The position numbers and the translations under genes were made by a program. Positions 1 to 6,863 of a DNA stretch of 26,688 nucleotides are shown one piece after another. Positions within the stretch are counted from its first letter, which is position 1. Every line of letters begins with the position of its first letter. Source of the DNA: Clostridiales bacterium (GTDB lineage Bacteria > Bacillota > Clostridia > Oscillospirales > CAG-382); contig QAKH01000088.1 of assembly GCA_003343885.1 (NCBI GenBank), forward strand, positions 1 to 26,688, given 5' to 3'. Below the pieces are notes generated by a model. It was not told where the DNA came from, did not search any database, and was given only the letters and a program-made list of their open reading frames with translations.

Positions 1-2
1 AC

Positions 3-386
3 AAATACTGCGGAAAGAGCTTTTCGGATATGTTGGCCGCCCACAGCGACTATTCCTTCTCGATGTCCGGAATACTTGCTGATTTCTGGATTGACTACGA
101 CCGTACACCCGACATTGCTCCCAATGGAGAAATCGGCGTAAAGGTTACCATTTACAACAAATTCCGTTCTCAGAAGCATTTTGAGCTCAGATTTATTCTT
201 CCCGACGGCTGGACAGTTTCCGGAAAGACCAACCTTCAGGCAAAGCCTGTCGGAAACAGACCGAGTGTCGGCGAATACATCATCAAGGCTGGCGACAAGG
301 TTTCCGCCAAGAACCGCATAATTCTCGAAATTACATGCGAAGGACATTCGGATACAACACTTATTCCGATGGTGTTCTTTGGTTAA
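3..386 (+). CDS. C-terminal part of a large protein, possibly ADP-ribosylglycohydrolase family (5' end outside window)
   Basis: The reading frame is open to the left edge of the window, so this is only the last 127 residues of a longer protein; the Met at base 30 need not be the start. What is visible is a short helical piece (KYCGKSFSDMLAAHSDYSF) followed by a beta-rich segment with phrases such as ILADFWIDYD, VKVTIYNKF, LRFILPDGW and ITCEGHSDTTLIPMVFF. This pattern suggests a C-terminal immunoglobulin-like or NEW3-like beta-sandwich. I recall similar tails on large ADP-ribosylglycohydrolase family proteins of gut Clostridia, but no catalytic motif lies inside the window, so the name is a guess from memory. 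A strong terminator starts 60 bases after the stop, making this the last gene of its transcript. That the frame is coding is much surer than what it encodes. Confidence 0.55.
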   Translation, partial: KYCGKSFSDMLAAHSDYSFSMSGILADFWIDYDRTPDIAPNGEIGVKVTIYNKFRSQKHFELRFILPDGWTVSGKTNLQAKPVGNRPSVGEYIIKAGDKVSAKNRIILEITCEGHSDTTLIPMVFFG

Positions 387-445
387 GCCTTACCTGTTTT
401 TTCAGACAGAGTTCGGTTTTAGTTTACAATAAAAATACAATAACT

Positions 446-487
446 ATTAAGCAGATGGACGATTTTGTTCATCTGCTTAATTTTTTC
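446..487 (+). terminator. Intrinsic terminator after the first gene
   Basis: A 12-bp perfect stem (ATTAAGCAGATG, 446-457, pairing with CATCTGCTTAAT, 470-481) encloses a 12-nt loop and runs into a T tract ending near 487. It lies 60 bases after the stop codon at 386. Confidence 0.88.
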
Positions 488-523
488 GGAATCACCAATG
501 TTCAAGCCGGCGAAGCACCCAGA

Positions 524-683
524 GATCTATGGGGCGCCGCCCCAAACGCACGAGGGATCTATGGGGCTCCGCCCCAAACGCACGAGGGATCTATGGGGCT
601 CCGCCCCAAACGTACGAGGGATCTATGGGGCTCCGCCCCAAACGTACGAGGGATCTATGGGGCTCCGCCCCATACCCCGCACG
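524..683. repeat. Five tandem copies of a 32-bp GC-rich repeat
   Basis: Units begin at 524, 556, 588, 620 and 652, an exact 32-base period. Each unit reads GATCTATGGGGC, a 3-nt loop, GCCCC, AAACG(C/T)ACGAGG, so each carries a GGGGC/GCCCC mini-hairpin. The first unit has GCC instead of TCC in the loop, the first two junctions use ACGCACGAGG and the later ones ACGTACGAGG. The fifth unit runs into the three-hairpin element instead of completing. There are no unique spacers, so this is not a CRISPR array. The several open frames across it (WGSAPN, MGLRPKRT and similar peptides) are repeat artefacts. Copy-number change by slippage is likely. Confidence 0.93.
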
Positions 684-775
684 CTTTTTTGAAAAAAGCG
701 TGGGAAAAACAATGTTTTACCGCAAAGTATCCCACTCACTCCGTTCGTGCGATACTTTGCGGCTTTTTCTGTTTT
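657..775 (+). repeat. Three-hairpin dispersed element, copy 1
   Basis: Hairpin 1 is ATGGGGC/GCCCCAT (657-663 with 667-673). Hairpin 2 is CACGCTTTTTT/AAAAAAGCGTG (680-690 with 692-702, one-base loop). Hairpin 3 is a 12-bp perfect stem (720-731 with 751-762) around a 19-nt loop (732-750) that starts CCACTCA and ends TTCGTGC, followed by a T-rich stretch. The same architecture recurs at 14674-14790 and partly at 15023-15106. Both flanks of hairpin 3 are rich in A and T, so it could act as a bidirectional terminator. It stands between the first gene and the truncated sialidase remnant. Confidence 0.8.
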
Positions 776-821
776 ATTTGAGCTTTAGCATTAGTTTTAC
801 TGATGAATTTATGATAGTAAA

Positions 822-1079
822 ATGGGCAAGGTTCCGAGAAAGATAGCCCTTATACACACCCCAAATAATGCCGGTATTGAAAATGGCGGCTGGGCGCTTA
901 GATTTCCTTTGGAACTCTGGATTTCCGACGACGATATGAAGTCCTGGAGCGAAAAAATCCGTCTTACCGATTTTCCCGGCGCTTATTCATATTCTGACGG
1001 TTTCTATGAAGACGGACATATACACTTTGTCATAGAACACAACAGACATACCATACTTTATTTTGACGTGGAACTGTAA
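822..1079 (+). pseudogene. 5'-truncated remnant of a sialidase-like (BNR-type propeller) protein
   Basis: The 85-residue frame contains KIALIHTPN, PLELWISDDDMKSW, DFPGAYSYSDGFYEDGHIHFVIEHNRHTILYFDVEL, which reads like the last propeller blade and C-terminus of an exo-alpha-sialidase-type glycosyl hydrolase, including the Asp-box-like SDDDMKSW segment. Such enzymes are usually 350 residues or more. Here the frame upstream meets a TGA at 804 after only six more residues, and beyond that lies the repeat element. No good ribosome binding site precedes the Met at 822. I therefore read it as the surviving 3' end of a gene whose 5' part was lost, not as a small gene. The family name rests on memory of the motif pattern, not on a search. 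Confidence 0.6.
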
Positions 1080-1181
1080 AGCAGGACCGCCAATCATCAT
1101 ACGGTAAAATATCATATTTGTATTGTTCAACTTGACAAGGCGCCGATTTTTATATTATCGCAATAATTTTTTGTATTTATC

Positions 1182-1209
1182 TTGAAATAACCGGAGTTTG
1201 TGGTATAAT
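1182..1209 (+). promoter_or_regulatory. Sigma-A promoter of the isomerase-oxidoreductase pair
   Basis: TTGAAA at 1182-1187 and a perfect TATAAT at 1204-1209 with a 16-bp spacer; transcription should start near 1216, about 80 bases before the ATG at 1298. Confidence 0.75.
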
Positions 1210-1227
1210 TATCCTGAAAAAGCTTCG

Positions 1228-1260
1228 ACGGCTTTTGCGGGCATGTTCCGCAAAAGCCGT
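1228..1260 (+). promoter_or_regulatory. Strong 5' leader hairpin upstream of the sugar isomerase
   Basis: A perfect 13-bp stem (ACGGCTTTTGCGG 1228-1240 pairing with CCGCAAAAGCCGT 1248-1260) with a 7-nt loop falls inside the predicted leader, roughly 12 bases after the transcription start. It has no T tract after it, so it is not an ordinary terminator. It may stabilise the mRNA or serve as a protein or RNA-processing site. Confidence 0.6.
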
Positions 1261-1297
1261 ACGGCAGCACTATTTTCAGAAAAGAGGTTTTATTATT

Positions 1298-2119
1298 ATG
1301 AAAACTTTACCGGTAGGACTTCAGCTTTATACCGTAAGAAGCGAAATGGAAAAAAGTGTTCCCGCAACACTTAAAGCTGTTAAGGAAATGGGCTACGACT
1401 ATGTTGAGCCGGCAGGACTTTTCGGATACAGCTACGAGGATTTCAAGGCAGAGCTTGATAAGGCAGGTCTTAAAGCAATATGCGCTCACGTTCCGTTTGT
1501 AGAACTGTGCGGAGAAACGGAAAAGGTTGTTGACGGATACAAGCTTATCGGCTGCGAATGTATTGCCGTACCGTATCTCGGCGAGGGCGAGCGTCCCGGC
1601 GACAAGGATTTCGACAAGGTTCTCGCGAAGATTGACGAAATAGGCGCTGTATGCGAGAGCAAGGGAGTAATTCTTGTATACCACAACCACGACTTTGAGT
1701 TTAATAAGATGCCCGACGGCACTTACGGACTTGACTACATGTATGCAACAGTTCCGGCAAATCATCTTCAGACAGAGCTTGACACTTGTTGGGTAAACGT
1801 AGGCGGAGAGGATCCGGCATCTTACATACGCAAGTACGCAGGACGCTGCCCTGTTGTTCATCTTAAGGACTTTGAAGGCTCCAAGAGCGAGTCTATGTAT
1901 GAGCTTATAGGAATTGACAAGAAGGCTGACACCTCCGCAAAGAACACCTTCAAGTTCCGTCCTGTCGGAAGCGGCAAGCAGAACTTCCCGGCAATTCTTG
2001 AAGCTTCCGTAGAGAGCGGAGCAAAGTACGTAATAGTTGAGCAGGATCAGTCGTACGACACGCCTTGCCTTGAAGCTGCAAAGAGCAGCCGCGACTATCT
2101 CAAATCTCTCGGCTGGTAA
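1298..2119 (+). CDS. Sugar phosphate isomerase/epimerase (xylose isomerase-like TIM barrel)
   Basis: A 273-residue protein starting MKTLPVGLQLYTVRSEMEK. The start at ATG 1298 is favoured over the in-frame start at 1235 because an AGAGG ribosome site lies about 9 bases upstream and because 1235 falls inside the leader hairpin. QLYTVR near the N-terminus, YDYVEPAG, KAICAHVPF, VYHNHDFEF (metal-binding HNHD), ELDTCWV and VVHLKDFEG are typical of the AP-endonuclease-2/xylose-isomerase-like TIM-barrel family, whose Glu, Asp and His residues hold a divalent metal. The predicted activity is keto-aldo isomerisation or epimerisation of a sugar or sugar phosphate in the cytoplasm; the exact substrate cannot be told. 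It is followed after 111 bases by an SDR resembling D-mannonate oxidoreductase, which points to a hexuronate or related sugar-acid pathway. Confidence 0.88.
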   Translation: MKTLPVGLQLYTVRSEMEKSVPATLKAVKEMGYDYVEPAGLFGYSYEDFKAELDKAGLKAICAHVPFVELCGETEKVVDGYKLIGCECIAVPYLGEGERPGDKDFDKVLAKIDEIGAVCESKGVILVYHNHDFEFNKMPDGTYGLDYMYATVPANHLQTELDTCWVNVGGEDPASYIRKYAGRCPVVHLKDFEGSKSESMYELIGIDKKADTSAKNTFKFRPVGSGKQNFPAILEASVESGAKYVIVEQDQSYDTPCLEAAKSSRDYLKSLGW

Positions 2120-2130
2120 AAAATTAACAA

Positions 2131-2160
2131 TGCAGGGGCTGCGCAGTTGCTGCCCCTGCA
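2131..2160 (+). other. Intercistronic hairpin between isomerase and oxidoreductase
   Basis: A 9-bp perfect stem (TGCAGGGGC 2131-2139 with GCCCCTGCA 2152-2160) lies 11 bases after the isomerase stop. No T run follows, so it is more likely an mRNA 3'-end stabiliser or attenuator than a full terminator. Confidence 0.6.
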
Positions 2161-2230
2161 AATTGCTAATTGAATAAAAATTACTTGTTATATTATTAAA
2201 TAAGCAGTTTCAGAAAGGATACTTAACGAT

Positions 2231-3097
2231 ATGAAAAAGTTACCATTTGATCTTGATTTATCCGGAAAAACAGTTGTTATCACCGGCGGCGGCGGAGTTC
2301 TCTGCTCAGGCTTTGCCAAAACCGTCGCTGCATGCAAGGCGAACATTGCATTGCTTGACCTCAAAAAGGAAGCAGCCGACAAGGTTGCCGACGAGATAAA
2401 TGCCGAGGGCGGAAAAGCAATCGCTATTGCGGCAAACGTCCTTGACAAGGCGAGCATGGAAGCGGCAAAGGCTATTGTTGACGAAACATTCGGCGGCTGT
2501 GACATACTGATAAACGGAGCAGGCGGAAATAATCCCAAAGGCTCAACCTCAAAAGACTACTTGGAGCCGGCTGATCTTGACAATAACGCGGACATTACCG
2601 GAATTAAGACGTTTTTTGATTTGGATCCGGACGGTGTTTCCTTTGTATTTAACCTCAACTTTTTGGGTACTCTTATCCCTACCCAGGTTTTTGCAAAAGA
2701 CATGGCTAAGAGAAGCGACGCCAGCATAATAAACGTTTCTTCTATGAATGCTTTCCGTCCGCTTACGAGAATTCCGGCTTACTCCGGCGCAAAGGCTGCA
2801 GTATCAAACTTTACGCAATGGCTTGCCGTTCACTTTTCAAAGGTTGGCATCAGAGTAAACGCTATTGCACCCGGATTTTTCTCTACTGCTCAGAACAAAG
2901 CACTCTTATACAATGAGGACGGTTCTCTCTCAGCGAGAAGCGAAAAAATCCTTGCACACACTCCTATGGGACGTTTCGGCGTACCTGAAGATCTTGACGG
3001 AGCTTTGCTCTTCTTACTCAACGAAAAAGCTTCGGGATTTGTAAACGGAGTTGTTATCCCGGTAGACGGCGGATTCGCGGCATACAGCGGAGTTTGA
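2231..3097 (+). CDS. SDR-family oxidoreductase, D-mannonate (fructuronate) oxidoreductase-like
   Basis: A 288-residue short-chain dehydrogenase. Visible motifs are the nucleotide-binding TGGGGVLCSG (about residues 18-27), the acidic LLDLKKE after strand 2, INGAGGN (NAG motif), the catalytic Ser in INVSSMNA, and YSGAK (YxxxK), followed by the GIRVNAIAPGFF segment. The long insert after NGAGGNNPKG (about residues 100-130, with DYLEPADLDNNADITGIKTFFDLD) is characteristic of the Firmicutes SDR-type D-mannonate oxidoreductases (UxuB/YjmF group), which reduce D-fructuronate to D-mannonate with NAD(P)H. A GAAAGGA ribosome site precedes the ATG. It probably shares a transcript with the isomerase upstream. 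SDR membership is near certain; the substrate is an inference. Confidence 0.85.
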   Translation: MKKLPFDLDLSGKTVVITGGGGVLCSGFAKTVAACKANIALLDLKKEAADKVADEINAEGGKAIAIAANVLDKASMEAAKAIVDETFGGCDILINGAGGNNPKGSTSKDYLEPADLDNNADITGIKTFFDLDPDGVSFVFNLNFLGTLIPTQVFAKDMAKRSDASIINVSSMNAFRPLTRIPAYSGAKAAVSNFTQWLAVHFSKVGIRVNAIAPGFFSTAQNKALLYNEDGSLSARSEKILAHTPMGRFGVPEDLDGALLFLLNEKASGFVNGVVIPVDGGFAAYSGV

Positions 3098-3165
3098 TCT
3101 GTACTTGCGTACTTGTGTACTTGCTGCTTGCAGTACGGTTCGTTTACTTAATCTGAAACAGCAAA

Positions 3166-3213
3166 AAAGAGGCTGACGCATAGGTGTTGCCACACTGCGC
3201 CGGCCTCTTTATT
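3166..3213. terminator. Bidirectional terminator between convergent genes
   Basis: AAAGAGGC (3166-3173) pairs with GCCTCTTT (3203-3210), with further pairing inside (ACGCA.. with ..TGCG, GTGT with ACAC). There is an A tract before the stem and a T-rich stretch after it, so it can end both the SDR transcript (+) and the response-regulator transcript (-). Confidence 0.82.
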
Positions 3214-3284
3214 ATTTACCTGGTATATTGCGTATTCGCTTTTTCAGAAAACCAAAAGCGAATACTTGTATTTTTAATTACTGC

Positions 3285-3974
3285 TTACTGCTGGAGAAGC
3301 TCAAACTTGTATCCTACGCCCCAAACTGTCTTGATAGTCCACTTGTCCGAAACGCCCTCAAGCTTTTCACGAAGTCTCTTAACATGTACGTCAACCGTTC
3401 TTGAGTCGCCTAAATAGTCGAATCCCCATACTTTGTCAAGAAGCTGGTCACGGGTAAATACTCGGTTGTAGTTTGATGTAAGGAAATAAAGCAGCTCAAG
3501 CTCTTTAGGAGGAATATCCACCGGCTTGCCGGCAAGCTTAAGTTCATACTTCTGAAGGCTGATTTCAAGATTATCGAACTTTATTACCTCGCTGTCGTCT
3601 GTATCGTGTCCGGAATAACGGCGAAGCACTGCCTTAACTCTTGCAGAAACTTCCTTCATGTCAAACGGCTTGGTAATAAAATCATCAGCTCCGAGCTCAA
3701 GACCGAGAACCTTGTCAAATACCTCGCCCTTTGCCGTAACCATTATTATCGGCTTAGAGGACATCTCCCTTATCTCACGGCACACCTGCCAGCCGTCTTT
3801 ACGCGGCATCATTATGTCCAAAAGCACAAGGTCGGGCTCGTAAATTTTAAAAGCTGACAACGCCTTTATTCCGTCGTACGCTGTAACTGTCTCGTATCCT
3901 TCGTTTTCGAGATAAATCTTCAACAGATCGCATATGTTTGTGTCATCATCCGCTATAAGAATCTTATATCCCAT
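3285..3974 (-). CDS. OmpR/PhoB-family response regulator
   Basis: 229 residues with the two-domain layout of the family. The receiver domain (about 1-120) has the acidic pocket DDD at 9-11, phospho-acceptor Asp53 in LVLLDIMMP, Thr80 and Lys102 in ITKPF. The C-terminal winged helix (about 130-229) includes PPKELELLYFL, RDQLLDKVWG and TVDVHVKRLREKL. The protein is expected to be a phosphorylation-controlled DNA-binding transcription factor. A GGAGGGG ribosome site lies 5 bases before the ATG. No histidine kinase gene follows or precedes it, which makes it an orphan regulator, or one whose kinase is elsewhere. A perfect 11-bp inverted repeat brackets its promoter (4016-4064), which could allow autoregulation. 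Family assignment is secure; the regulon is unknown. Confidence 0.95.
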   Translation of the reverse strand: MGYKILIADDDTNICDLLKIYLENEGYETVTAYDGIKALSAFKIYEPDLVLLDIMMPRKDGWQVCREIREMSSKPIIMVTAKGEVFDKVLGLELGADDFITKPFDMKEVSARVKAVLRRYSGHDTDDSEVIKFDNLEISLQKYELKLAGKPVDIPPKELELLYFLTSNYNRVFTRDQLLDKVWGFDYLGDSRTVDVHVKRLREKLEGVSDKWTIKTVWGVGYKFELLQQ

Positions 3975-4015
3975 TTACATCCCCTCCGATTTATAAATTA
4001 TTTACATTTTTTATT

Positions 4016-4064
4016 CTTTATGTTAATTATATACTTGTTATTCTTTAATTTGTTTAACATAAAG
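4016..4064 (-). promoter_or_regulatory. Promoter and inverted-repeat operator of the response regulator
   Basis: CTTTATGTTAA at 4016-4026 and its exact reverse complement TTAACATAAAG at 4054-4064 flank the minus-strand -10 box TATAAT (read from 4031 down to 4026). No good -35 hexamer is seen at the right distance, as expected for a promoter needing an activator. The dyad is directly seen; its function is an inference. Confidence 0.55.
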
Positions 4065-4079
4065 TAAAAAAACAAATAA

Positions 4080-5141
4080 CTAATCGTTAACGACGTGCTT
4101 TTTTGGGGGAATATTTTGAAAATCGGAAGAAGATTTTAAACTATTTTCGAACTCCATTGAAGCAAAAGCGCTTTTACCGGATAAATTGTAAACCGAAAAG
4201 TTTATGGCATGTATGAGGGACTGTAAAAGCACAGGCGCGGATGACACATCGTTTGAAAAATTGAGAAGCAGGGATTTCCCGATAATTCCTGCGCTTGCGC
4301 GTGAAAGCGGTGCGGCGTATTCATTTGCTCTTTCCGAGCTGTAACTGCCGTAAGAAATCTTCAGTCCGGAGAACTGCGAAGTTGAAGGCGCATCTGACTT
4401 GTTTCCTCTCAAATATGCAGCATTGCTTTGGATGGGATATTCATTAATATTTACGTTTTCCTGATTATTTTGCGTTTGGCCGGCGTATTTTGAATCATCA
4501 CGCTGACGTGAAGAAAATATTTTCATGATACTTCCGTATGTAATGCGTGAGGGCTTGTCCTCATCTTCACCGAGTTTTGCGAAATTACACCGGTGCTTAT
4601 TTTCGGAATCCGAACATATTTTTCCGAGTACTTTCTCTATTCTTTTTGCAAGTGTATCCTGTGTGTGCTCACTGCCACCGCCAACGGCTGCATGAACGCT
4701 CGAACTTTTGCTTTTTCCTTGGCAAGCATATCCTGCGTCATCCGGGTATAAGTGAAGCGCACGCGAGGAGCGTGTTGACGGGGGCAAAACTCCGTCGGGA
4801 AGCGTCACTTTTTGCGAGCCACAGAGAATATTCGCAAAATATGCAGCCTTTTTCGGACAGATAACGTCGGTAATATCCGGAATAGTGTCTCCTGAGGAAA
4901 ATCCCTCGCATCCAACACTTATGACAAGCTCGTTTGACATGCACAAATGCTCAAGCGTCTTTCCGGCACGTGCAATCTTTTCAGCACTGTTTTGATCAAG
5001 AATTTCAGTGTAACATCCCCCGGTCATAAATCCGAATTCCCGTATAAGCTTCATCATTTTTGAAGCGCAGTGAATGGAAACGGACAGTTCAATAGGTGTC
5101 TTTCCGGCACATAAAAATCCGGCTCTCGGCATATCGGTCAT
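4080..5141 (-). CDS. MogA/MoaB-like (molybdopterin-binding fold) protein with a long internal insertion
   Basis: 353 residues. The N-terminal 110 residues recall the first half of a MogA/MoaB/CinA molybdopterin-binding domain: ELVISVGCEGFSSGDTIPDITDVI (71-94) lines up with the family's LVLTTGGTGFSPRDVTPEAT loop, although the GGxG motif has become GCEG. Residues 278-323 (PLSRASAGIIGKSLLLNFSNDVSSAPVLLQSLIHAI) match the second half, normally LSRxxAGIRGxTLIxNLPGSP. Between them lie some 160 residues rich in Ser, Asn, Gln and Lys without a recognisable fold. The native domain is about 160 residues in total. A GGGAGAA ribosome site precedes the ATG. No molybdenum-cofactor genes lie nearby. It could be a repurposed or degenerate family member. 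That the frame is one gene is likely; its function is unknown. Confidence 0.6.
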   Translation of the reverse strand: MTDMPRAGFLCAGKTPIELSVSIHCASKMMKLIREFGFMTGGCYTEILDQNSAEKIARAGKTLEHLCMSNELVISVGCEGFSSGDTIPDITDVICPKKAAYFANILCGSQKVTLPDGVLPPSTRSSRALHLYPDDAGYACQGKSKSSSVHAAVGGGSEHTQDTLAKRIEKVLGKICSDSENKHRCNFAKLGEDEDKPSRITYGSIMKIFSSRQRDDSKYAGQTQNNQENVNINEYPIQSNAAYLRGNKSDAPSTSQFSGLKISYGSYSSERANEYAAPLSRASAGIIGKSLLLNFSNDVSSAPVLLQSLIHAINFSVYNLSGKSAFASMEFENSLKSSSDFQNIPPKKHVVND

Positions 5142-5188
5142 TTTTCATTTCTCCCAAAAAAATACATATATCTTGTGCTTTCCCGTAA

Positions 5189-5218
5189 ATTATATACTGT
5201 ATCATGTATTTTTTGCAA
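5189..5218 (-). promoter_or_regulatory. Promoter of the MogA-like gene
   Basis: On the minus strand TTGCAA (5218-5213) and TATAAT (5194-5189) with an 18-bp spacer, about 48 bases upstream of the ATG at 5141. The remaining stretch to the next promoter (5220-5390) is AT-rich and shows nothing recognisable. Confidence 0.6.
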
Positions 5219-5390
5219 GAAAAAGCGTACGACACAACCTTACCTTAAATAACATTTATTTTTCACTTATCGACAAAACTCAACTGCGAACCCTAAAAAA
5301 ACATGCGGAAATTGTGGTAATACGGCGTTTTTTGCGAAAAGTTTTTATAGTGTATTTTGTTGTTTTGTGACTGCTGTTAACAAAAAAACG

Positions 5391-5419
5391 TTGAGAAAGG
5401 CAAAAAAATGATATATAAT
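5391..5419 (+). promoter_or_regulatory. Promoter of the aminotransferase gene
   Basis: TTGAGA at 5391-5396 and perfect TATAAT at 5414-5419, spacer 17. A GAAAGGA ribosome site follows at 5445-5451 and an ATG at 5461. Confidence 0.78.
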
Positions 5420-5460
5420 GCTATCGAAAAACAATGCAACACTTGAAAGGATGCATATAC

Positions 5461-6628
5461 ATGGACTATTCTTTTTTCGGACAAGGCTGCCCGTTCCGAA
5501 ACAGGCATTTTCGCTTACCTTACTCAAAAGCGTAACGAGCTTATAAAAGACGGGCGCAAAGTATATAATCTCTACATAGGCACGCCCGATTTTCCTACTC
5601 CGGAACACATTGTTAAAGCCGTTTCCGAGGCTGCCTCAAAGCCTGAAAACTACAAGTACGCACTGACCGACCTGCCGGAGCTTGGAGACGCGCTTATTTC
5701 TTATTACAAAAGACGTTACGGCGTAGAGCTGTTTGCCGATGAATTCACTTCCGTTAACGGCTCTCAGGACGGAATAGGGCACTTAGGACTTGCCATGTGC
5801 AACGCCGACGACTACGTACTGCTACCCGATCCGGGATATCCCGTATTTGAAGCGGGCGTAAAACTTGCCGGAGCAAAAATATTTTACTATAAGCTGTTGA
5901 GAGAGAATAATTTTCTGCCGGATATGACGACTATTCCGGAGAAAATACTGTACAAAACAAAGTACATGTTGGTATCTTACCCGTCAAATCCCTGCGGTGC
6001 GGCCGCTCCTAAGGAAATGTATGCAGAACTCATAAAGTATGCTAAAAAATACAACTTCTACATTGTCAACGATAATGCGTACAGCGATATAATTTTTGAC
6101 GGACGTGAAGGGTACTCCTTCCTCTCAATCGAAGGAGCCAAGGAAGTCGGAATAGAATTCTTTTCGCTGTCAAAGTCCTTTGACACGACGGGTGCGAGAA
6201 TTTCGTTTGCCGTCGGCAACAGGCACATGATTGAGGCTATCAAAATTATACGTTCACAGTATGACTTCGGCATGTTCTTGCCGATACAGTACGGAGCTAT
6301 CGCCGCTCTTACAGGAGAAACCGAAAGCGTAAAGGCGCAGTGTGAGGCGTATAAGCGCAGACGTGACGCACTTTGCGGAGGTTTTCGCAAAATAGGCTGG
6401 GATGTTCCGGATTCGCAGGGAACCATGTTTGTCTGGGCGCCCATTCCGAAAAAATATGAAAGCTCAGAGAGCTTTTGGAAAGCGCTTATAGACAAAACAG
6501 GTATTCTCTGTACGCCTGGCACTGCGTTCGGACCGGCAGGAGAAGGATACGTGCGGTTTGCGCTTGTGCTTCCGGAAGAAGAACTTGCACATATTGCCGA
6601 GCTTGTCGGGCAGAGCGGGCTTGTTTAA
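5461..6628 (+). CDS. Class I/II PLP aminotransferase (DapL/alanine transaminase-like), frameshifted at codon 5
   Basis: The main frame carries the whole enzyme: IFAYLTQKRNEL, YNLYIGTPDFPTP, YALTDLPELGDALISYY, PDPGYPVFEAG, SYPSNPCGA, NDNAYSDIIFDG, SLSKSFDTTGARI (Lys binds PLP) and EGYVRFALV (Arg binds the substrate carboxylate). The total of about 388 residues is normal for fold-type I aminotransferases of the LL-diaminopimelate/alanine transaminase group. The only ATG with a ribosome site (GAAAGGA at 5445, ATG 5461) is one frame off. Reading MDYSFF then shifting at the T6 run 5472-5477 gives FSDKAARSETGIFAYL, the expected N-terminus. In the main frame no ATG, GTG or TTG occurs between the stop at 5444 and the Met codon at 5795. 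Either a one-base indel (real or sequencing) or slippage at T6 is implied. Class is sure, substrate not. Confidence 0.85.
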
Positions 6629-6645
6629 TTAGATTTGATTTATCA

Positions 6646-6680
6646 CAGCCGGAAGCAGATGACGCACTTCCGGTTGTTTT
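6646..6680 (+). terminator. Terminator after the aminotransferase
   Basis: CAGCCGGAAG (6646-6655) pairs with CTTCCGGTTG (6667-6676, one G-U), followed by TTTT. It begins 18 bases after the stop. Confidence 0.78.
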
Positions 6681-6804
6681 CATGAGTGCTTACTGAAGTC
6701 AATGCCGCATTTCTTATTCTTTTACCATCTCTTACATACTTTTTTACGAATAATTCAACCTGAAAACCGGATTGCGGTAAAAGCTAAAAAACATGACGCT
6801 TCTA

Positions 6805-6833
6805 TTGCAAATTTCTTATGTGTATGGTAGAAT
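6805..6833 (+). promoter_or_regulatory. Promoter of the methyltransferase gene
   Basis: TTGCAA at 6805-6810 and TAGAAT at 6828-6833 with a 17-bp spacer, and a TG-like extension before the -10 box. It sits about 31 bases before the ATG at 6864. Confidence 0.6.
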
Positions 6834-6863
6834 ATCTTGTATTATTGTGAAAGGACGTGCGCC

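Noticed and set aside
524..683. CRISPR array
   Set aside because: The units abut with no unique spacers, and there are no cas genes in the window.
335..846. Several overlapping open frames (75-148 residues) across the 32-bp repeats
   Set aside because: Their peptides are periodic translations of the repeat (WGSAPN, MGLRPKRT), all three frames are open because 32 is not a multiple of 3, and no ribosome sites are present.
1235..1297. Longer N-terminus for the sugar isomerase
   Set aside because: The extra 21 residues are encoded by the leader hairpin; the ATG at 1298 has the ribosome site and the family's natural opening.
1307..2161. 284-residue minus-strand frame opposite the sugar isomerase
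   Set aside because: It is the antisense shadow of a gene with clear family motifs; its translation is Cys/Leu/Val-rich with no recognisable domain and no ribosome site.
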